Below, in pieces: positions 24,208 to 32,560 of a stretch of 42,868 nt of DNA; position 1 is the first letter of the stretch; every line of letters starts with the position of its first letter. The translations under genes and the position numbers were made by a program. Under the pieces are notes generated by a model. That model saw nothing but the letters and a program-made list of their open reading frames with translations, was not told the DNA's origin and ran no database searches. The stretch covers positions 1 to 42,868 of the forward strand of contig NZ_JAGGOS010000099.1 in the NCBI RefSeq assembly GCF_018614205.1, in the 5' to 3' direction. Source of the stretch: Streptomyces sp. ISL-36 (GTDB lineage Bacteria > Actinomycetota > Actinomycetes > Streptomycetales > Streptomycetaceae).

Positions 24208-24702
24208 TCAGGTCGCGTCGGAGTCGTACGGCGGCCGCTCGCCGGCGGCCGGCTTGTCCTGCTTCTTGAGCAGGTCGGGCGAGCCTCCCCCGTGGCCTTC
24301 GGCACCGGAGGTGCCCCCGACGGCCGCCGGAACGGAGGACACTGCGGGCGCGGAGGACACGGCGGATTCGGCGTCACGGCCGTGCACCGCGTCGGCGACC
24401 TCGTTCATCTCCTTCTTGAGGTCGAAGCTGCTGCGCAGCTCCTTCAGCTCCTTGAGGTCCTCGTTCCCCTCCAGCTGCTTGCGGAGGAACGTCTTCGGGT
24501 TGAGGTCCTCGAACTCGAAGTCCTTGAACTCCGGCCCCAACTCGGTGCGGATGTCGTGCTTCGCGCTCTCCGAGAAGTCGCGGACCTTGCGGACGAAGCG
24601 CGAGACGTCCTGAATGACCTTCGGCAGCTTCTCCGGGCCGAAAATGAGCACGGCGAGGACCACGAGCGTCACGAGCTCGAGTATGCCTAGGTCGTTGAAC
24701 AC
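24208..24702 (-). CDS. tatB: Sec-independent translocase protein TatB
   Basis: A 164-residue TatB. The N-terminal helix LGILELVTLVVLAVLIFGPEK ends at the conserved FGPEKLP turn, followed by an amphipathic helix (IQDVSRFVRKVRDFSES) and a long hydrophilic tail. With TatA and TatC (not in the window) it exports folded proteins, TatB receiving twin-arginine precursors. The GTG at 24702 has AAGGAG seven bases upstream. It follows htrA by 91 bp as the last member of the sigE-anti-sigma-htrA-tatB run, the same order as in mycobacteria. Confidence 0.92.
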   Translation of the reverse strand: MFNDLGILELVTLVVLAVLIFGPEKLPKVIQDVSRFVRKVRDFSESAKHDIRTELGPEFKDFEFEDLNPKTFLRKQLEGNEDLKELKELRSSFDLKKEMNEVADAVHGRDAESAVSSAPAVSSVPAAVGGTSGAEGHGGGSPDLLKKQDKPAAGERPPYDSDAT

Positions 24703-24793
24703 CTTGCTGCTCCTTACACCGGGTCCGGGGCCCGCTCCACGGTACCCGCCGAAACAGCCGGGCGGGTACCTTGCGGCGTCTCCCACATGGCAC

Positions 24794-26428
24794 TCAGGTG
24801 CCCTGCGAGGAACCCAGCGTCAACGTCTTGGTCTGCTCTTTGCCTCCGCGCAACAGCGTCAGCTCCAGCTTGTCGCCCGGGCGATGGGCGCGGATCTTCA
24901 CGATCAGCTCCTCGCCGCTGTGGACCCGCTGGCCGTCGACCTTGGTGATCACGTCGCCGGGCCGGATGCCCGCCTGGGCGGCCGGGCCGCCGGGGGTGAC
25001 CGAGGCGGTGCCGTCCTTGCCCTTCTCACCGACGCGGGCGCCGTCGCCGTTGAACTGCATGTCGAGGCTCACACCGATGACGGGGTGCGTGGCCTTGCCG
25101 GTGTTGATGAGCTCCTCGGCGACGCGCTTGCCCTGGTTGATGGGGATGGCGAAACCCAGCCCGATGGAACCGGACTGGCCGCCGCCCTCGCCGCCCGAGC
25201 CGTCACCTGCGGCGCGGATGGCGCTGTTGATCCCGATCACCCGGGCCTTGGAATCGACCAACGGCCCGCCCGAATTGCCCGGGTTTATCGGTGCGTCGGT
25301 CTGCAGGGCGTCGACATAGCTGACGTCACTGCCGTCGCCCTTCTCGCCGCCGGCCGTGATGGGCCGTTCCTTGGCGCTGATGATGCCGGAGGTGACGGTG
25401 TTCTGGAGGTCGAAGGGGGCGCCGATGGCGACGACCGGATCACCGACCCGGACGTTGTCGGAGTTGCCGAGCGGCAGGGGCTTGAGGTTGGAGACCCCGG
25501 TGACCCGGACGACGGCCAGGTCGTAGCCGCTGTCCTTGCCGACCAGCTTGGCGCTCGCCGTCTCGCCGCTGCTGAAGGTGACCGAGATGTCGCCGGAGGC
25601 GGCCGCCGCGTCCACCACGTGATGGTTGGTCAGGATGTGGCCCTGGGTGTCCAGGACGAAGCCGGTACCGGTGCCGGAGGCACCGCCGCCGCTGACGTGG
25701 AGGGTGACCACGCTGGGCAGCGCGCTGGCCGCGATCCCGGCGACGCTGTCGGGTGCGCGGCCGGAGTCCTCGGGACCGGCCTGGGGCAGCTCGATGGTGG
25801 TGATGCCGCCGTTGCGCTCGACGTACGCGCCGACGGCGCCGCCGAGGCCGCCCGTGACGAGGGCGAAGGCCAGCGCGCCGGCGAGCACCAGCCCGCGCCG
25901 CGACCGGCGGGGCTTGGCGGGCGACTCGGCCGCGAGGGTCAGCGGGGCACCCGGCGCCCCCCAGGGGTCGTACTGCACCCACTGCGCGGGCGCCACGGGC
26001 TGCGGGGGCACGGGGGCACCGTGGGCCGACGCGGCCACCGGCCGCTGCACGGGTGGGGCGGGCGCCCACGGGCCGGGCCCACCGTAGGGCGGGGTCCGGT
26101 ACTCGTCGGGCTCGTGAAGCGGCTGCGCCTGCGACTGCTGCTGCGGTACGGGAGCGGGGGCCGGGACCTGGGCCTCAGGGGCCTCGGCGGCCCCCGCGGC
26201 CTCGGGACCCTCCGCCGCCTCGGGGAGCTCGGGAGCCTGCGCCCCCTCGGGGGCGCCGGGCGGGGTGTCGGGTGCCACGGGCGCGGCCAGGGTGAAGTCT
26301 CCCTCGTCCACGACCGGCGGCCCCGCTATCGGCCCCGGGCTCCGCCCGGGGGCACCCCCAGCCGGCGGCGTACTCGTAGGCCGGCTCCACCACTTCGGCT
26401 TCTGGCCGGTGGGCTTCCCGTCGTTCAT
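24794..26428 (-). CDS. htrA: HtrA/DegP-like membrane-anchored serine protease with PDZ domain
   Basis: A 544-residue protease: a proline-rich cytoplasmic region (about 1-175), one membrane segment (GLVLAGALAFALVTGG), an extracytoplasmic trypsin-like domain and a C-terminal PDZ domain. The triad is visible: His in LTNHHVVDA, Asp in GYDLAVVRV and Ser in NPGNSGGPL. The PDZ carboxylate loop region is GIRPGDVITKVDG. It degrades misfolded envelope proteins. The ATG at 26428 follows GGGGAG closely. It lies 75 bp after the anti-sigma gene, so it may also act in the SigE stress pathway. Confidence 0.92.
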   Translation of the reverse strand: MNDGKPTGQKPKWWSRPTSTPPAGGAPGRSPGPIAGPPVVDEGDFTLAAPVAPDTPPGAPEGAQAPELPEAAEGPEAAGAAEAPEAQVPAPAPVPQQQSQAQPLHEPDEYRTPPYGGPGPWAPAPPVQRPVAASAHGAPVPPQPVAPAQWVQYDPWGAPGAPLTLAAESPAKPRRSRRGLVLAGALAFALVTGGLGGAVGAYVERNGGITTIELPQAGPEDSGRAPDSVAGIAASALPSVVTLHVSGGGASGTGTGFVLDTQGHILTNHHVVDAAAASGDISVTFSSGETASAKLVGKDSGYDLAVVRVTGVSNLKPLPLGNSDNVRVGDPVVAIGAPFDLQNTVTSGIISAKERPITAGGEKGDGSDVSYVDALQTDAPINPGNSGGPLVDSKARVIGINSAIRAAGDGSGGEGGGQSGSIGLGFAIPINQGKRVAEELINTGKATHPVIGVSLDMQFNGDGARVGEKGKDGTASVTPGGPAAQAGIRPGDVITKVDGQRVHSGEELIVKIRAHRPGDKLELTLLRGGKEQTKTLTLGSSQGT

Positions 26429-26503
26429 GCTCTCCCCGCAACAGCTGGCCGGTCCGCGCCCCTGCGTCGGGCGCCCGTGACCAGGATTCAACCAGGTCCG
26501 CGG

Positions 26504-27454
26504 TCAGCGTTGGGAGGTGAGCGGCATCGCCGACGAGCTCGGAGCCGTGCGCTGGGTCGGCGCCGGCCCGGTCGCATGCCCGCCGAACGTGCTCGCCCCG
26601 GGTGTGAGGCCCAGCTGGAGTGCGGGTCCCGTGGGGCGTATGAAGGGAGAGAACGCCAGCAGCGAGTGCGGGACCGGACCCTGGAGCCGGACGGCCACGG
26701 CGGGCGTCGCCACACCGGGCACGAGGGGTCCGGGCACCACGGTGCCGGGCGTCGAGCCCACGCCGATCGGGGTCCCCGAGGTGTCGGAGACCGCCCGGTC
26801 CCCCGATCGCTGGCCCCGCCCGGTGGACGTGCCCACGTTCGCGCCCGTACCCGCACCCTGACCCGAAAGGCCACCGGTACCGCCGCCGGTGGCCGCGGCC
26901 CGCAGCGGGGTCACATTGCTGCCCGTGCCTTCGCCTCGGGCGCCCGCGCTCACCGTCGACTCCAGCGGCAGGGCGCCGCCGAGAGCGATGGCGGCGAAGG
27001 AGACCGCGCTGGCCGCGGCGATGCCGAAGCGCCGACCGCGCCAGGAGGAGCGGTCGTGGTCGGGCCGTCCGACGTCGTGGATACGGAAGCCGGTGTGCGG
27101 GGAGACCGCAGCCGTGGCGAAGCCGTCGGACTTCACCCCGCCCGCCGGGCCCAGCCCGAAGAGGTCGTCGAAGGGTCCCCCCCGTCGATCGTCACCCCCC
27201 GGACCACCGGGCCCCCCGGGCAGCCCCTGGAGACGGGCGAGCAGCCCCTCCGAGGGCGGAGGGGGTGCGGTGGAGGCGAAGACGCTCTTCAGCGTGCGCT
27301 GGGCGTCGGCCTCCGCCTTGCATTTGGCGCAGGTCGCGAGGTGCGCGAGGACCCGCTCGCGGGCGTCGTGGCCGAGCTCCCCGTCGACCAGCGCGGCGAG
27401 CCGGTCCCCGAGGTGCTGCTCCGCAGGGGTCGGGCCGGCAGGAGTGGTGCTCAC
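26504..27454 (-). CDS. Membrane-spanning zinc-finger anti-sigma factor (RseA/ZAS type)
   Basis: A 316-residue anti-sigma factor. The N-terminal zinc anti-sigma domain carries H38-x3-C42-x2-C45 (HLATCAKC), which binds the ECF sigma factor and can respond to redox. A proline/glycine linker follows, then one membrane segment at about 143-162 (FGIAAASAVSFAAIALGGAL) and a 150-residue outside region rich in Gly, Thr and Pro. The GTG start overlaps the sigE stop by 4 bp (GTGA) and has GGAGGG nine bases upstream. Mycobacterial RseA (Rv1222) holds the same position. Confidence 0.88.
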   Translation of the reverse strand: MSTTPAGPTPAEQHLGDRLAALVDGELGHDARERVLAHLATCAKCKAEADAQRTLKSVFASTAPPPPSEGLLARLQGLPGGPGGPGGDDRRGGPFDDLFGLGPAGGVKSDGFATAAVSPHTGFRIHDVGRPDHDRSSWRGRRFGIAAASAVSFAAIALGGALPLESTVSAGARGEGTGSNVTPLRAAATGGGTGGLSGQGAGTGANVGTSTGRGQRSGDRAVSDTSGTPIGVGSTPGTVVPGPLVPGVATPAVAVRLQGPVPHSLLAFSPFIRPTGPALQLGLTPGASTFGGHATGPAPTQRTAPSSSAMPLTSQR

Positions 27455-28209
27455 GCCGTTCCGCCCTCCCAGCCGACTGCGGCCAGCGCGCGCTCCGCCC
27501 GGGCCTCGGGCGAACGGTGCTTCAACGCCTTGCGCAGATGCGAACGACCCCGGTGGATACGGCTGCGGACCGTGCCGAGCTTCACGCCGAGGGTGGCGGC
27601 GATCTCCTCGTAGGAGAGTCCCTCGATGTCGCAGAGGACGACCGCGGCCCGGAACTCGGGCGCGAGCGTGTCGAGGGCCTGCTGGACGTCGGCGTCGAAG
27701 TGGGTGTCGTTGAACACCTGCTGCGGCGAGGGCTCGCGGCTCGGGAGCCGCTCGGCGGCGTCGTCGGCGAGCGCGTCGAACCGGATCCGCTGCTTGCGGC
27801 GGACCATGTCGAGGAAGAGGTTGGTGGTGATGCGGTGCAGCCAGCCCTCGAAGGTGCCCGGCGTGTACGTCGACAGCGAGCGGAAGACGCGGACGAAGAC
27901 CTCCTGGGTGAGGTCCTCGGCGTCGTGCTGGTTGCCGGTCAGCCGGTAGGCGAGGCGATAGACCCGGCCACTGTGCGTGCTGACGATCTCCTCCCATGTG
28001 GGCGGAGTCCACGCCTGCGATTCCGCATCCGATGCGAAGGTCGCCGTGGTGGGAGCGGAGTCGGCGGTGTGGAAACGGTCAGCGGTGTCGGTCACGGATT
28101 TCGGCTCACCCGCCGACCCGAGAAGGCGCCGCAGCACTCCTCTCCGATCCACAGGCGCAGCCGCACCTCCCCTGTCGGCTCTGGTGGTGTCCAGTGGAGC
28201 CCCTACCAT
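27451..28209 (-). CDS. sigE: ECF RNA polymerase sigma factor, SigE type
   Basis: A 252-residue extracytoplasmic-function sigma factor. Region 2 spans YRLAYRLTGNQHDAEDLTQE and FEGWLHRITTNLFLD, and region 4 has GLSYEEIAATLGVKLGTVRS. About 75 residues precede region 2, longer than in most ECF factors but like mycobacterial SigE. The ATG at 28209 follows GAGG by 5 nt. The stop overlaps the anti-sigma start (GTGA), which keeps the pair in balance. Synteny with M. tuberculosis sigE (Rv1221) is the basis of the name; it is not S. coelicolor SigE of the cseABC locus. Confidence 0.9.
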   Translation of the reverse strand: MVGAPLDTTRADRGGAAAPVDRRGVLRRLLGSAGEPKSVTDTADRFHTADSAPTTATFASDAESQAWTPPTWEEIVSTHSGRVYRLAYRLTGNQHDAEDLTQEVFVRVFRSLSTYTPGTFEGWLHRITTNLFLDMVRRKQRIRFDALADDAAERLPSREPSPQQVFNDTHFDADVQQALDTLAPEFRAAVVLCDIEGLSYEEIAATLGVKLGTVRSRIHRGRSHLRKALKHRSPEARAERALAAVGWEGGTA

Positions 28210-28348
28210 AGCCACCTCGCCCGTTAGCTCCGGATAAGAATCTTTACGCGAATTTGGGCCGGGCCAACGGCGCCGCGTGTCGCGTCCTGCCCTCTGTGAA
28301 CGCGCGGTCCCATCTGCGGGTTCCCGCGTGCAGCGGATACAGTCACCG

Positions 28349-29014
28349 TTGCGCCAACTATGGGGACAGGAGAGGGCCATTACCGCCAACCGGCAGACGA
28401 GCTGGGCGTTCGCCGACGCCTTTGTCGCCGAGGACGAAGCGCTGCGCTGGGCCCGTGACCGGGCCCGGGAGGCAGGGGTGCCCTCGGTGTCACCGGGCAC
28501 CGGCGCCGCTCTGCGCCTGCTGGCGGCCGCGGCGGACGCGAAAGCGGTGGCCGAGATCGGTACCGGCACGGGCGTGTCCGGCATCTATCTGCTGAACGGG
28601 ATGCGGCCGGACGGGGTCCTGACGACGGTGGACCTGGAGCCGGAGCGCCAGCAGTTCGCCAAGACGGCGTTCCGGGCGGCCGGCTTCGCCGGGAACCGGG
28701 CGCGTTTCATCCCCGGCCGCGCCCTGGACGTACTGCCCCGGCTCGCGGACGGCGGATACGACCTGGTGTTCTGCGACGGCGACCGGCTGGAGTCCCTGGA
28801 CTATCTCGCTGAATCGTTGCGCCTGCTGCGACCGGGAGGTCTGGTCTGCTTCGAGGGCGTCTTCTCGGAGGGCCGCACGGTCGACGGGGCGGCGCAGCCC
28901 GCGGAGGTGCTGCGGGTACGGGAGCTGCTGCGCGCGGTCCGGGAGAGCCAGGAGCTGCTGCCGTCACTGCTGCCGGTGGGCGACGGCCTGCTGTGTGCGG
29001 TGCGGCTCGGCTGA
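28349..29014 (+). CDS. SAM-dependent O-methyltransferase
   Basis: A class I methyltransferase of 221 residues resembling the catechol-O-methyltransferase-like family (Rv1220c in mycobacteria). The SAM site is VAEIGTGTGVSGIYLL, followed by TTVDLEPERQ and the motif DLVFCDGDR. No ATG start fits. TTG at 28349 (MRQLWGQERAI) is 5 nt after TACAGT, while ATT at 28379 has AGGAGAGG just upstream; a GTG lies at 28328. I chose TTG with low confidence. It is divergent from sigE, and the methyl acceptor is unknown. Confidence 0.8.
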   Translation: MRQLWGQERAITANRQTSWAFADAFVAEDEALRWARDRAREAGVPSVSPGTGAALRLLAAAADAKAVAEIGTGTGVSGIYLLNGMRPDGVLTTVDLEPERQQFAKTAFRAAGFAGNRARFIPGRALDVLPRLADGGYDLVFCDGDRLESLDYLAESLRLLRPGGLVCFEGVFSEGRTVDGAAQPAEVLRVRELLRAVRESQELLPSLLPVGDGLLCAVRLG

Positions 29015-29125
29015 CGGGGTCCACGGGGCCCGGACGGGGGCCCTGCCGCCACACGGGCCCCAAGGGCCTCAAAGGGCCGTACGGCCCGTGCAACGCAGTT
29101 CTGGGCCACGTCCCGAGCCTTTACA

Positions 29126-29169
29126 CACTCCTGCCCCGGCACGGTGCGTACCGTGCCGGGGCAGGAGTG
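29126..29169. terminator. Perfect 20-bp-stem hairpin between convergent genes
   Basis: CACTCCTGCCCCGGCACGGT (29126-29145) is exactly complementary to 29150-29169, leaving the four-base loop GCGT. It lies between the methyltransferase (ends 29014) and the DUF3117 gene (ends 29190), and probably acts as a bidirectional terminator. Confidence 0.85.
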
Positions 29170-29189
29170 GACAATCCTGGCTTGTCGCG

Positions 29190-29357
29190 TCAGCCGACTA
29201 CCTGCTTCAGGGCGTCGCCGAGGGCTTCGGCCTCGTCCGGCGTCAGCTCGACGACAAGCCGACCGCCGCCTTCGAGCGGAACGCGCATGACGATGCCCCG
29301 CCCCTCCTTTGTCACCTCGAGCGGGCCGTCGCCCGTCCGCGGCTTCATGGCCGCCAT
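29190..29357 (-). CDS. DUF3117 family protein
   Basis: A 55-residue protein, MAAMKPRTGDGPLEVTKEGR at the start and a C-terminal helix LTPDEAEALGDALKQVVG. It matches the short actinobacterial DUF3117 family (mycobacterial Rv1211, also near tagA). The ATG has GGGGA six bases upstream. Cytoplasmic, no known function. Its tight conservation across Actinobacteria suggests a core role. Confidence 0.88.
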   Translation of the reverse strand: MAAMKPRTGDGPLEVTKEGRGIVMRVPLEGGGRLVVELTPDEAEALGDALKQVVG

Positions 29358-29691
29358 GCTCGTTCCCCTTCCTGAAACCAGCTCATCGTCAGCCGACGGC
29401 CCCTGATGAGGAGCACACGTCACCGGCATCGAACACATTGCTTCCAGGTCATTATCCCGCATCACAGGACCCGATGACCAACATCGGTAGGCATCGCTTG
29501 CGCAACGCGCTCCCGCAAAACCGTCTATTTCGGCGATCGGGCTGCGATACTTCGCCGCCACTTCGCCCCCACTTCACGGCCTGCCTTTGACGCAGGTCAC
29601 ATGCACGGGGTGCGTGATCTCCGCCATGCTGGGGGTCCCTCCGCGAAGCTGGGGGAGGGTCAGGGACGCAAAGACGCGAAGGGAAGCCGCG
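29358..29691. other. 334-bp divergent promoter region
   Basis: No gene seen. For the DUF3117 gene on the minus strand, GATAAT (29451-29456) is a likely -10 box with TTGGTC 19 bp upstream. Towards the enoyl-CoA hydratase, TTTGACG lies at about 29587 and a short GC-rich element CTGGGGGTCCCTCCGCGAAG with GCTGGGGGAGG at 29630-29657 resembles a dispersed inverted repeat I know from Streptomyces intergenic regions. Confidence 0.4.
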
Positions 29692-30495
29692 ATGGCCGAC
29701 ACCGTGCTGTACGAAGTGAGCGACGGGCTCGCCACGATCACGCTCAACCGGCCCGAGGCCATGAACGCGATGAACGTCGAGGCGAAAGTCGCGCTTCGGG
29801 ACGCGGTGGAGGCGGCCGCGGCGGACACGGCCGTTCGGGCGGTGCTGCTGACGGCCGCGGGCGATCGGGCCTTCTGCGTGGGCCAGGATCTCAAGGAGCA
29901 CGTGGGGCTGCTGATGACGGACAAGGAGTCCGGCACCCAGGCCACCATGAACACGGTCCGGGACCACTACAACCCGATCGTCAAGGCGCTGACCGGTATG
30001 AAGAAGCCGGTCGTGGCCGGCGTGAACGGGGTGGCGGCGGGGGCGGGCTTCGGCTTCGCGCTGGCGGCGGACTACCGGGTGGTCGCCGACACGGTCAAGT
30101 TCAACACCTCCTTCGCGGGTGTCGCGTTGACCGCGGACTCGGGCATGTCGTGGACGCTGCCGCGGCTGATCGGGGCGAGCCGGGCATCGGACCTGCTGCT
30201 CTTCCCGCGCTCGATCACCGCGCAGGAGGCGTACGAGCTGGGCATCGTGAACAAGCTGGTCCCCGCCGCCGATCTGGCCACCGAGGCGAAGGCCGTGGCC
30301 CGCGCGCTGGCCGAGGGCCCGACGGTGGCGTACGCGGCGCTGAAGGAGTCGCTGGCGTTCGGGGCGGACCACTCGCTGGCGGAGGCGCTGGAGAAGGAGG
30401 ACGAGCTCCAGACGAAGGCGGGCGCCTCGGAGGACCACACGATCGCGGTCCAGGCGTTCCTGGCGAAGGAGCGCCCGAAGTACGTGGGCCGCTAG
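29692..30495 (+). CDS. Enoyl-CoA hydratase/isomerase family protein
   Basis: A 267-residue crotonase-fold enzyme acting on acyl-CoA in the cytoplasm. The first oxyanion-hole region is DRAFCVGQDLKEH, the second GVAAGAGFGFALAADYR, and the active-site loop is LTADSGMSWTLPRLIG. The DSGMSW pattern and the apparent lack of both hydratase glutamates are closer to PaaG-like isomerases, but the reaction cannot be fixed. The ATG at 29692 has GAAGG upstream. No other beta-oxidation gene is nearby. It converges on tagI. Confidence 0.85.
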   Translation: MADTVLYEVSDGLATITLNRPEAMNAMNVEAKVALRDAVEAAAADTAVRAVLLTAAGDRAFCVGQDLKEHVGLLMTDKESGTQATMNTVRDHYNPIVKALTGMKKPVVAGVNGVAAGAGFGFALAADYRVVADTVKFNTSFAGVALTADSGMSWTLPRLIGASRASDLLLFPRSITAQEAYELGIVNKLVPAADLATEAKAVARALAEGPTVAYAALKESLAFGADHSLAEALEKEDELQTKAGASEDHTIAVQAFLAKERPKYVGR

Positions 30496-30600
30496 AGGGC
30501 TCTCTCGTCGATCGGGCCGGATCAGCGAGCCCGGCAAGATCGGCGAGGCGCCCTCTGGAAGGCCGTCTCCTCGATCGGGCCGGGCCCGCGCGCAGGGCGG

Positions 30601-30639
30601 CGCCCCGGCCCGGGGCGTCCGGACGCCGGGCATCCGGCG
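30601..30639. terminator. Stacked GC-rich hairpins between convergent genes
   Basis: CGCCCCGG-C-CCGGGGCG (30601-30617) and CGCCGG-GCAT-CCGGCG (about 30624-30639) are neighbouring inverted repeats just before the tagI stop. Upstream, TCGATCGGGCCGG occurs twice (about 30509 and 30572). Confidence 0.45.
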
Positions 30640-30646
30640 CGGGCGG

Positions 30647-31234
30647 CTAGCGGGACGGGCGTCTCGCCACGCAGCCCTGCACATGGTCGTCGACCAGACC
30701 GCACGCCTGCATCAGTGCGTAGGCGGTCGTCGGGCCGATGAACCGCAGGCCGCGCTGCTTCAGCGCCTTGGACAGGGCCGTCGACTCGTCCGTCACCGCG
30801 GGGACGTCCGCCGTCGTCGGCGGGGCCTGGCGGGTCGCCGGGTCCGGGGCGTAGGACCAGATCAGCGCGTCCAGTTCACCCGGTGCCCACTCCACGAGCG
30901 CCTTCGCGTTCGCCATGGTCGCGTCGATCTTCGCCCGGTTGCGGATGATGCCCTCGTCCGCGAGCAGACGCTCCCGGTCCCGCTCGCCGAACTCCGCCAC
31001 CGAGGCGATCTTGAAGTCGGCGAAGGCCCGGCGGAAACCTTCGCGACGGCGCAGGATCGTGATCCACGACAGTCCGGACTGGAACGCCTCCAGGCACAGC
31101 CGCTCGAACAGCGCGTCGTCGCCGTGGACGGGCCGGCCCCACTCCTCGTCGTGGTACGTGACGTAGTCCGGGGCGGACAGGCCCCACGGGCAGCGCAGCA
31201 GGCCGTCCGGGCCGGGGATCGCCGCGCCGGTCAT
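30647..31234 (-). CDS. tag: DNA-3-methyladenine glycosylase I
   Basis: A 195-residue base-excision enzyme that removes 3-methyladenine from alkylated DNA. Clear family motifs: RCPWGL, YHDEEWGRP, LEAFQSGLSWITIL, IIRNRAKI and RFIGPTTAYALMQACG (helix-hairpin-helix). Cys and His for the zinc-binding snap are at the N-terminus and near DDHVQGC. The ATG start overlaps the stop of the DivIVA-domain gene (ATGA), so the two are co-translated. Length is normal for TagI. Confidence 0.93.
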   Translation of the reverse strand: MTGAAIPGPDGLLRCPWGLSAPDYVTYHDEEWGRPVHGDDALFERLCLEAFQSGLSWITILRRREGFRRAFADFKIASVAEFGERDRERLLADEGIIRNRAKIDATMANAKALVEWAPGELDALIWSYAPDPATRQAPPTTADVPAVTDESTALSKALKQRGLRFIGPTTAYALMQACGLVDDHVQGCVARRPSR

Positions 31235-31566
31235 CGGTCCTCGTCCGTCCGCGGCGACGGGTCCGGCTCCTGGCGTCCGCCCGCGAGGGCGGCCTGCAGC
31301 TCGGCGATCCGCGCGTCCCGCTCCTCGATCTCGGCGCCCAGGCGGCCGAGGACGTCGTCCACGTCCGCCATGCGGTAGCCGCGCGGCGCCACCGGCAGGC
31401 GGAGCGCCTCGACGTCGGCGCGGTCGACCGGGCGGTTCATCGGGAGGGGGTCCACCAACTGCTCCGGTGCCACCTCGGGCAGCACCTCACTGTCACCACC
31501 GCCGACCACCGCGAGGGTGACGGCCGCGACGACCACGACCATCGCGATCAGCAAGAACCAGAACAC
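31231..31566 (-). CDS. Small membrane protein with DivIVA-like domain
   Basis: A 111-residue protein: an N-terminal membrane helix (VFWFLLIAMVVVVAAVTLAV), a linker, then a short DivIVA motif RGYRMADVDDVLGRLGAEI leading into a coiled coil (EERDARIAELQAALAG). DivIVA-type proteins recognise curved membranes and organise polar growth, which is central in Streptomyces hyphae; this short form (like Rv1209) has no known role. The GTG start follows GAGAGG. It overlaps tag by 4 bp. Confidence 0.8.
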   Translation of the reverse strand: MFWFLLIAMVVVVAAVTLAVVGGGDSEVLPEVAPEQLVDPLPMNRPVDRADVEALRLPVAPRGYRMADVDDVLGRLGAEIEERDARIAELQAALAGGRQEPDPSPRTDEDR

Positions 31567-31668
31567 AGCGCGCCTCTCCCCGGAGTGGAAATCGTCCCGT
31601 GCCGATCGTGCCACGTGCCACCGACAGTTAGGGTCGCAGGCGAACGGACGCGAGGGAGGACATAAGGG

Positions 31669-32529
31669 ATGCTGCGCTTGGGACGGCGTGAATTCGGGCC
31701 GCACGAGCCGGTGATCATGGCGATCGTGAACCGGACGCCGGATTCCTTCTACGACCAGGGCGCCACCTTCCGCGACGAGCCCGCTCTGGCCCGTGTCGAG
31801 CAGGCGGTGGCCGAGGGCGCCGCCATCATCGACATCGGCGGGGTCAAGGCCGGACCCGGCGAGGAGGTGACGGCCCAGGAGGAGGCGCGCCGCACGGTCG
31901 GTTTCGTGGCGGAGGTACGACGGCGCCATCCGGACGTCGTCATCAGCGTCGACACCTGGCGCGCCGATGTCGGGGAGGCGGTCTGCGAGGCCGGTGCGGA
32001 CGTTCTGAACGACGCCTGGGGAGGGGTGGACCCCCGCCTCGCCGAGGTGGCGGCCCGCTACGGCGCGGGGCTCGTGTGCACCCACGCCGGCGGCGCGGAG
32101 CCCCGGACGCGGCCGCACCGGGTCGCGTACGAGGACGTGATGGCCGACATCCTCCGGGTGACCCTGGGGCTGGCCGAGCGGGCGGTCGGGCTGGGGGTGC
32201 GGCGGGACGGCATCATGATCGACCCGGGTCACGACTTCGGGAAGAACACCCGGCACAGCCTGGAGGCGACCCGGCGGCTCGGGGAGATGGCGGAGACGGG
32301 GTGGCCGGTGCTCGTCTCCCTGTCCAACAAGGACTTCGTCGGGGAGACCCTGGACCGGCCGGTGAAGGAGCGCGTCCTCGGGACGCTGGCGACGACGGCC
32401 GTGTCCGCGTGGCTCGGTGCGCGGGTGTACCGGGTGCACGAGGTGGCGGAGACGCGCCAGGTGCTCGACATGGTGGCGTCCATCGCGGGCCACCGCCCGC
32501 CGGCTGTGGCGCGCCGAGGGCTGGCGTAG
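31669..32529 (+). CDS. folP2: Dihydropteroate synthase homologue, FolP2 type
   Basis: A 286-residue TIM-barrel protein of the dihydropteroate synthase family. The pterin-binding motifs are altered from canonical FolP: IVNRTPDSFYDQGATF instead of NVTPDSFSDGG, with DIGGVKAGPG and ISVDTWRADVGEAV. This matches the FolP2 subgroup, whose mycobacterial member Rv1207 was reported to lack synthase activity. A true folate role is therefore doubtful. The ATG at 31669 has GGGAGG nine bases upstream. It ends in a hairpin overlapping its stop codon. Confidence 0.88.
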   Translation: MLRLGRREFGPHEPVIMAIVNRTPDSFYDQGATFRDEPALARVEQAVAEGAAIIDIGGVKAGPGEEVTAQEEARRTVGFVAEVRRRHPDVVISVDTWRADVGEAVCEAGADVLNDAWGGVDPRLAEVAARYGAGLVCTHAGGAEPRTRPHRVAYEDVMADILRVTLGLAERAVGLGVRRDGIMIDPGHDFGKNTRHSLEATRRLGEMAETGWPVLVSLSNKDFVGETLDRPVKERVLGTLATTAVSAWLGARVYRVHEVAETRQVLDMVASIAGHRPPAVARRGLA

Positions 32530-32553
32530 CGCGGGGCGCCGGGCGCCCCGCGC
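32529..32553. terminator. 12-bp-stem hairpin overlapping the folP2 stop codon
   Basis: GCGCGGGGCGCC (32529-32540) pairs perfectly with GGCGCCCCGCGC (32542-32553). It separates convergent folP2 and the LOG gene by only 31 bp and probably acts both ways. Confidence 0.8.
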
Positions 32554-32560
32554 CCGGCAG

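Noticed and set aside
24614..27613. Plus-strand open frame of 999 codons
   Set aside because: It is antisense to htrA and the anti-sigma gene and has no recognisable domain.
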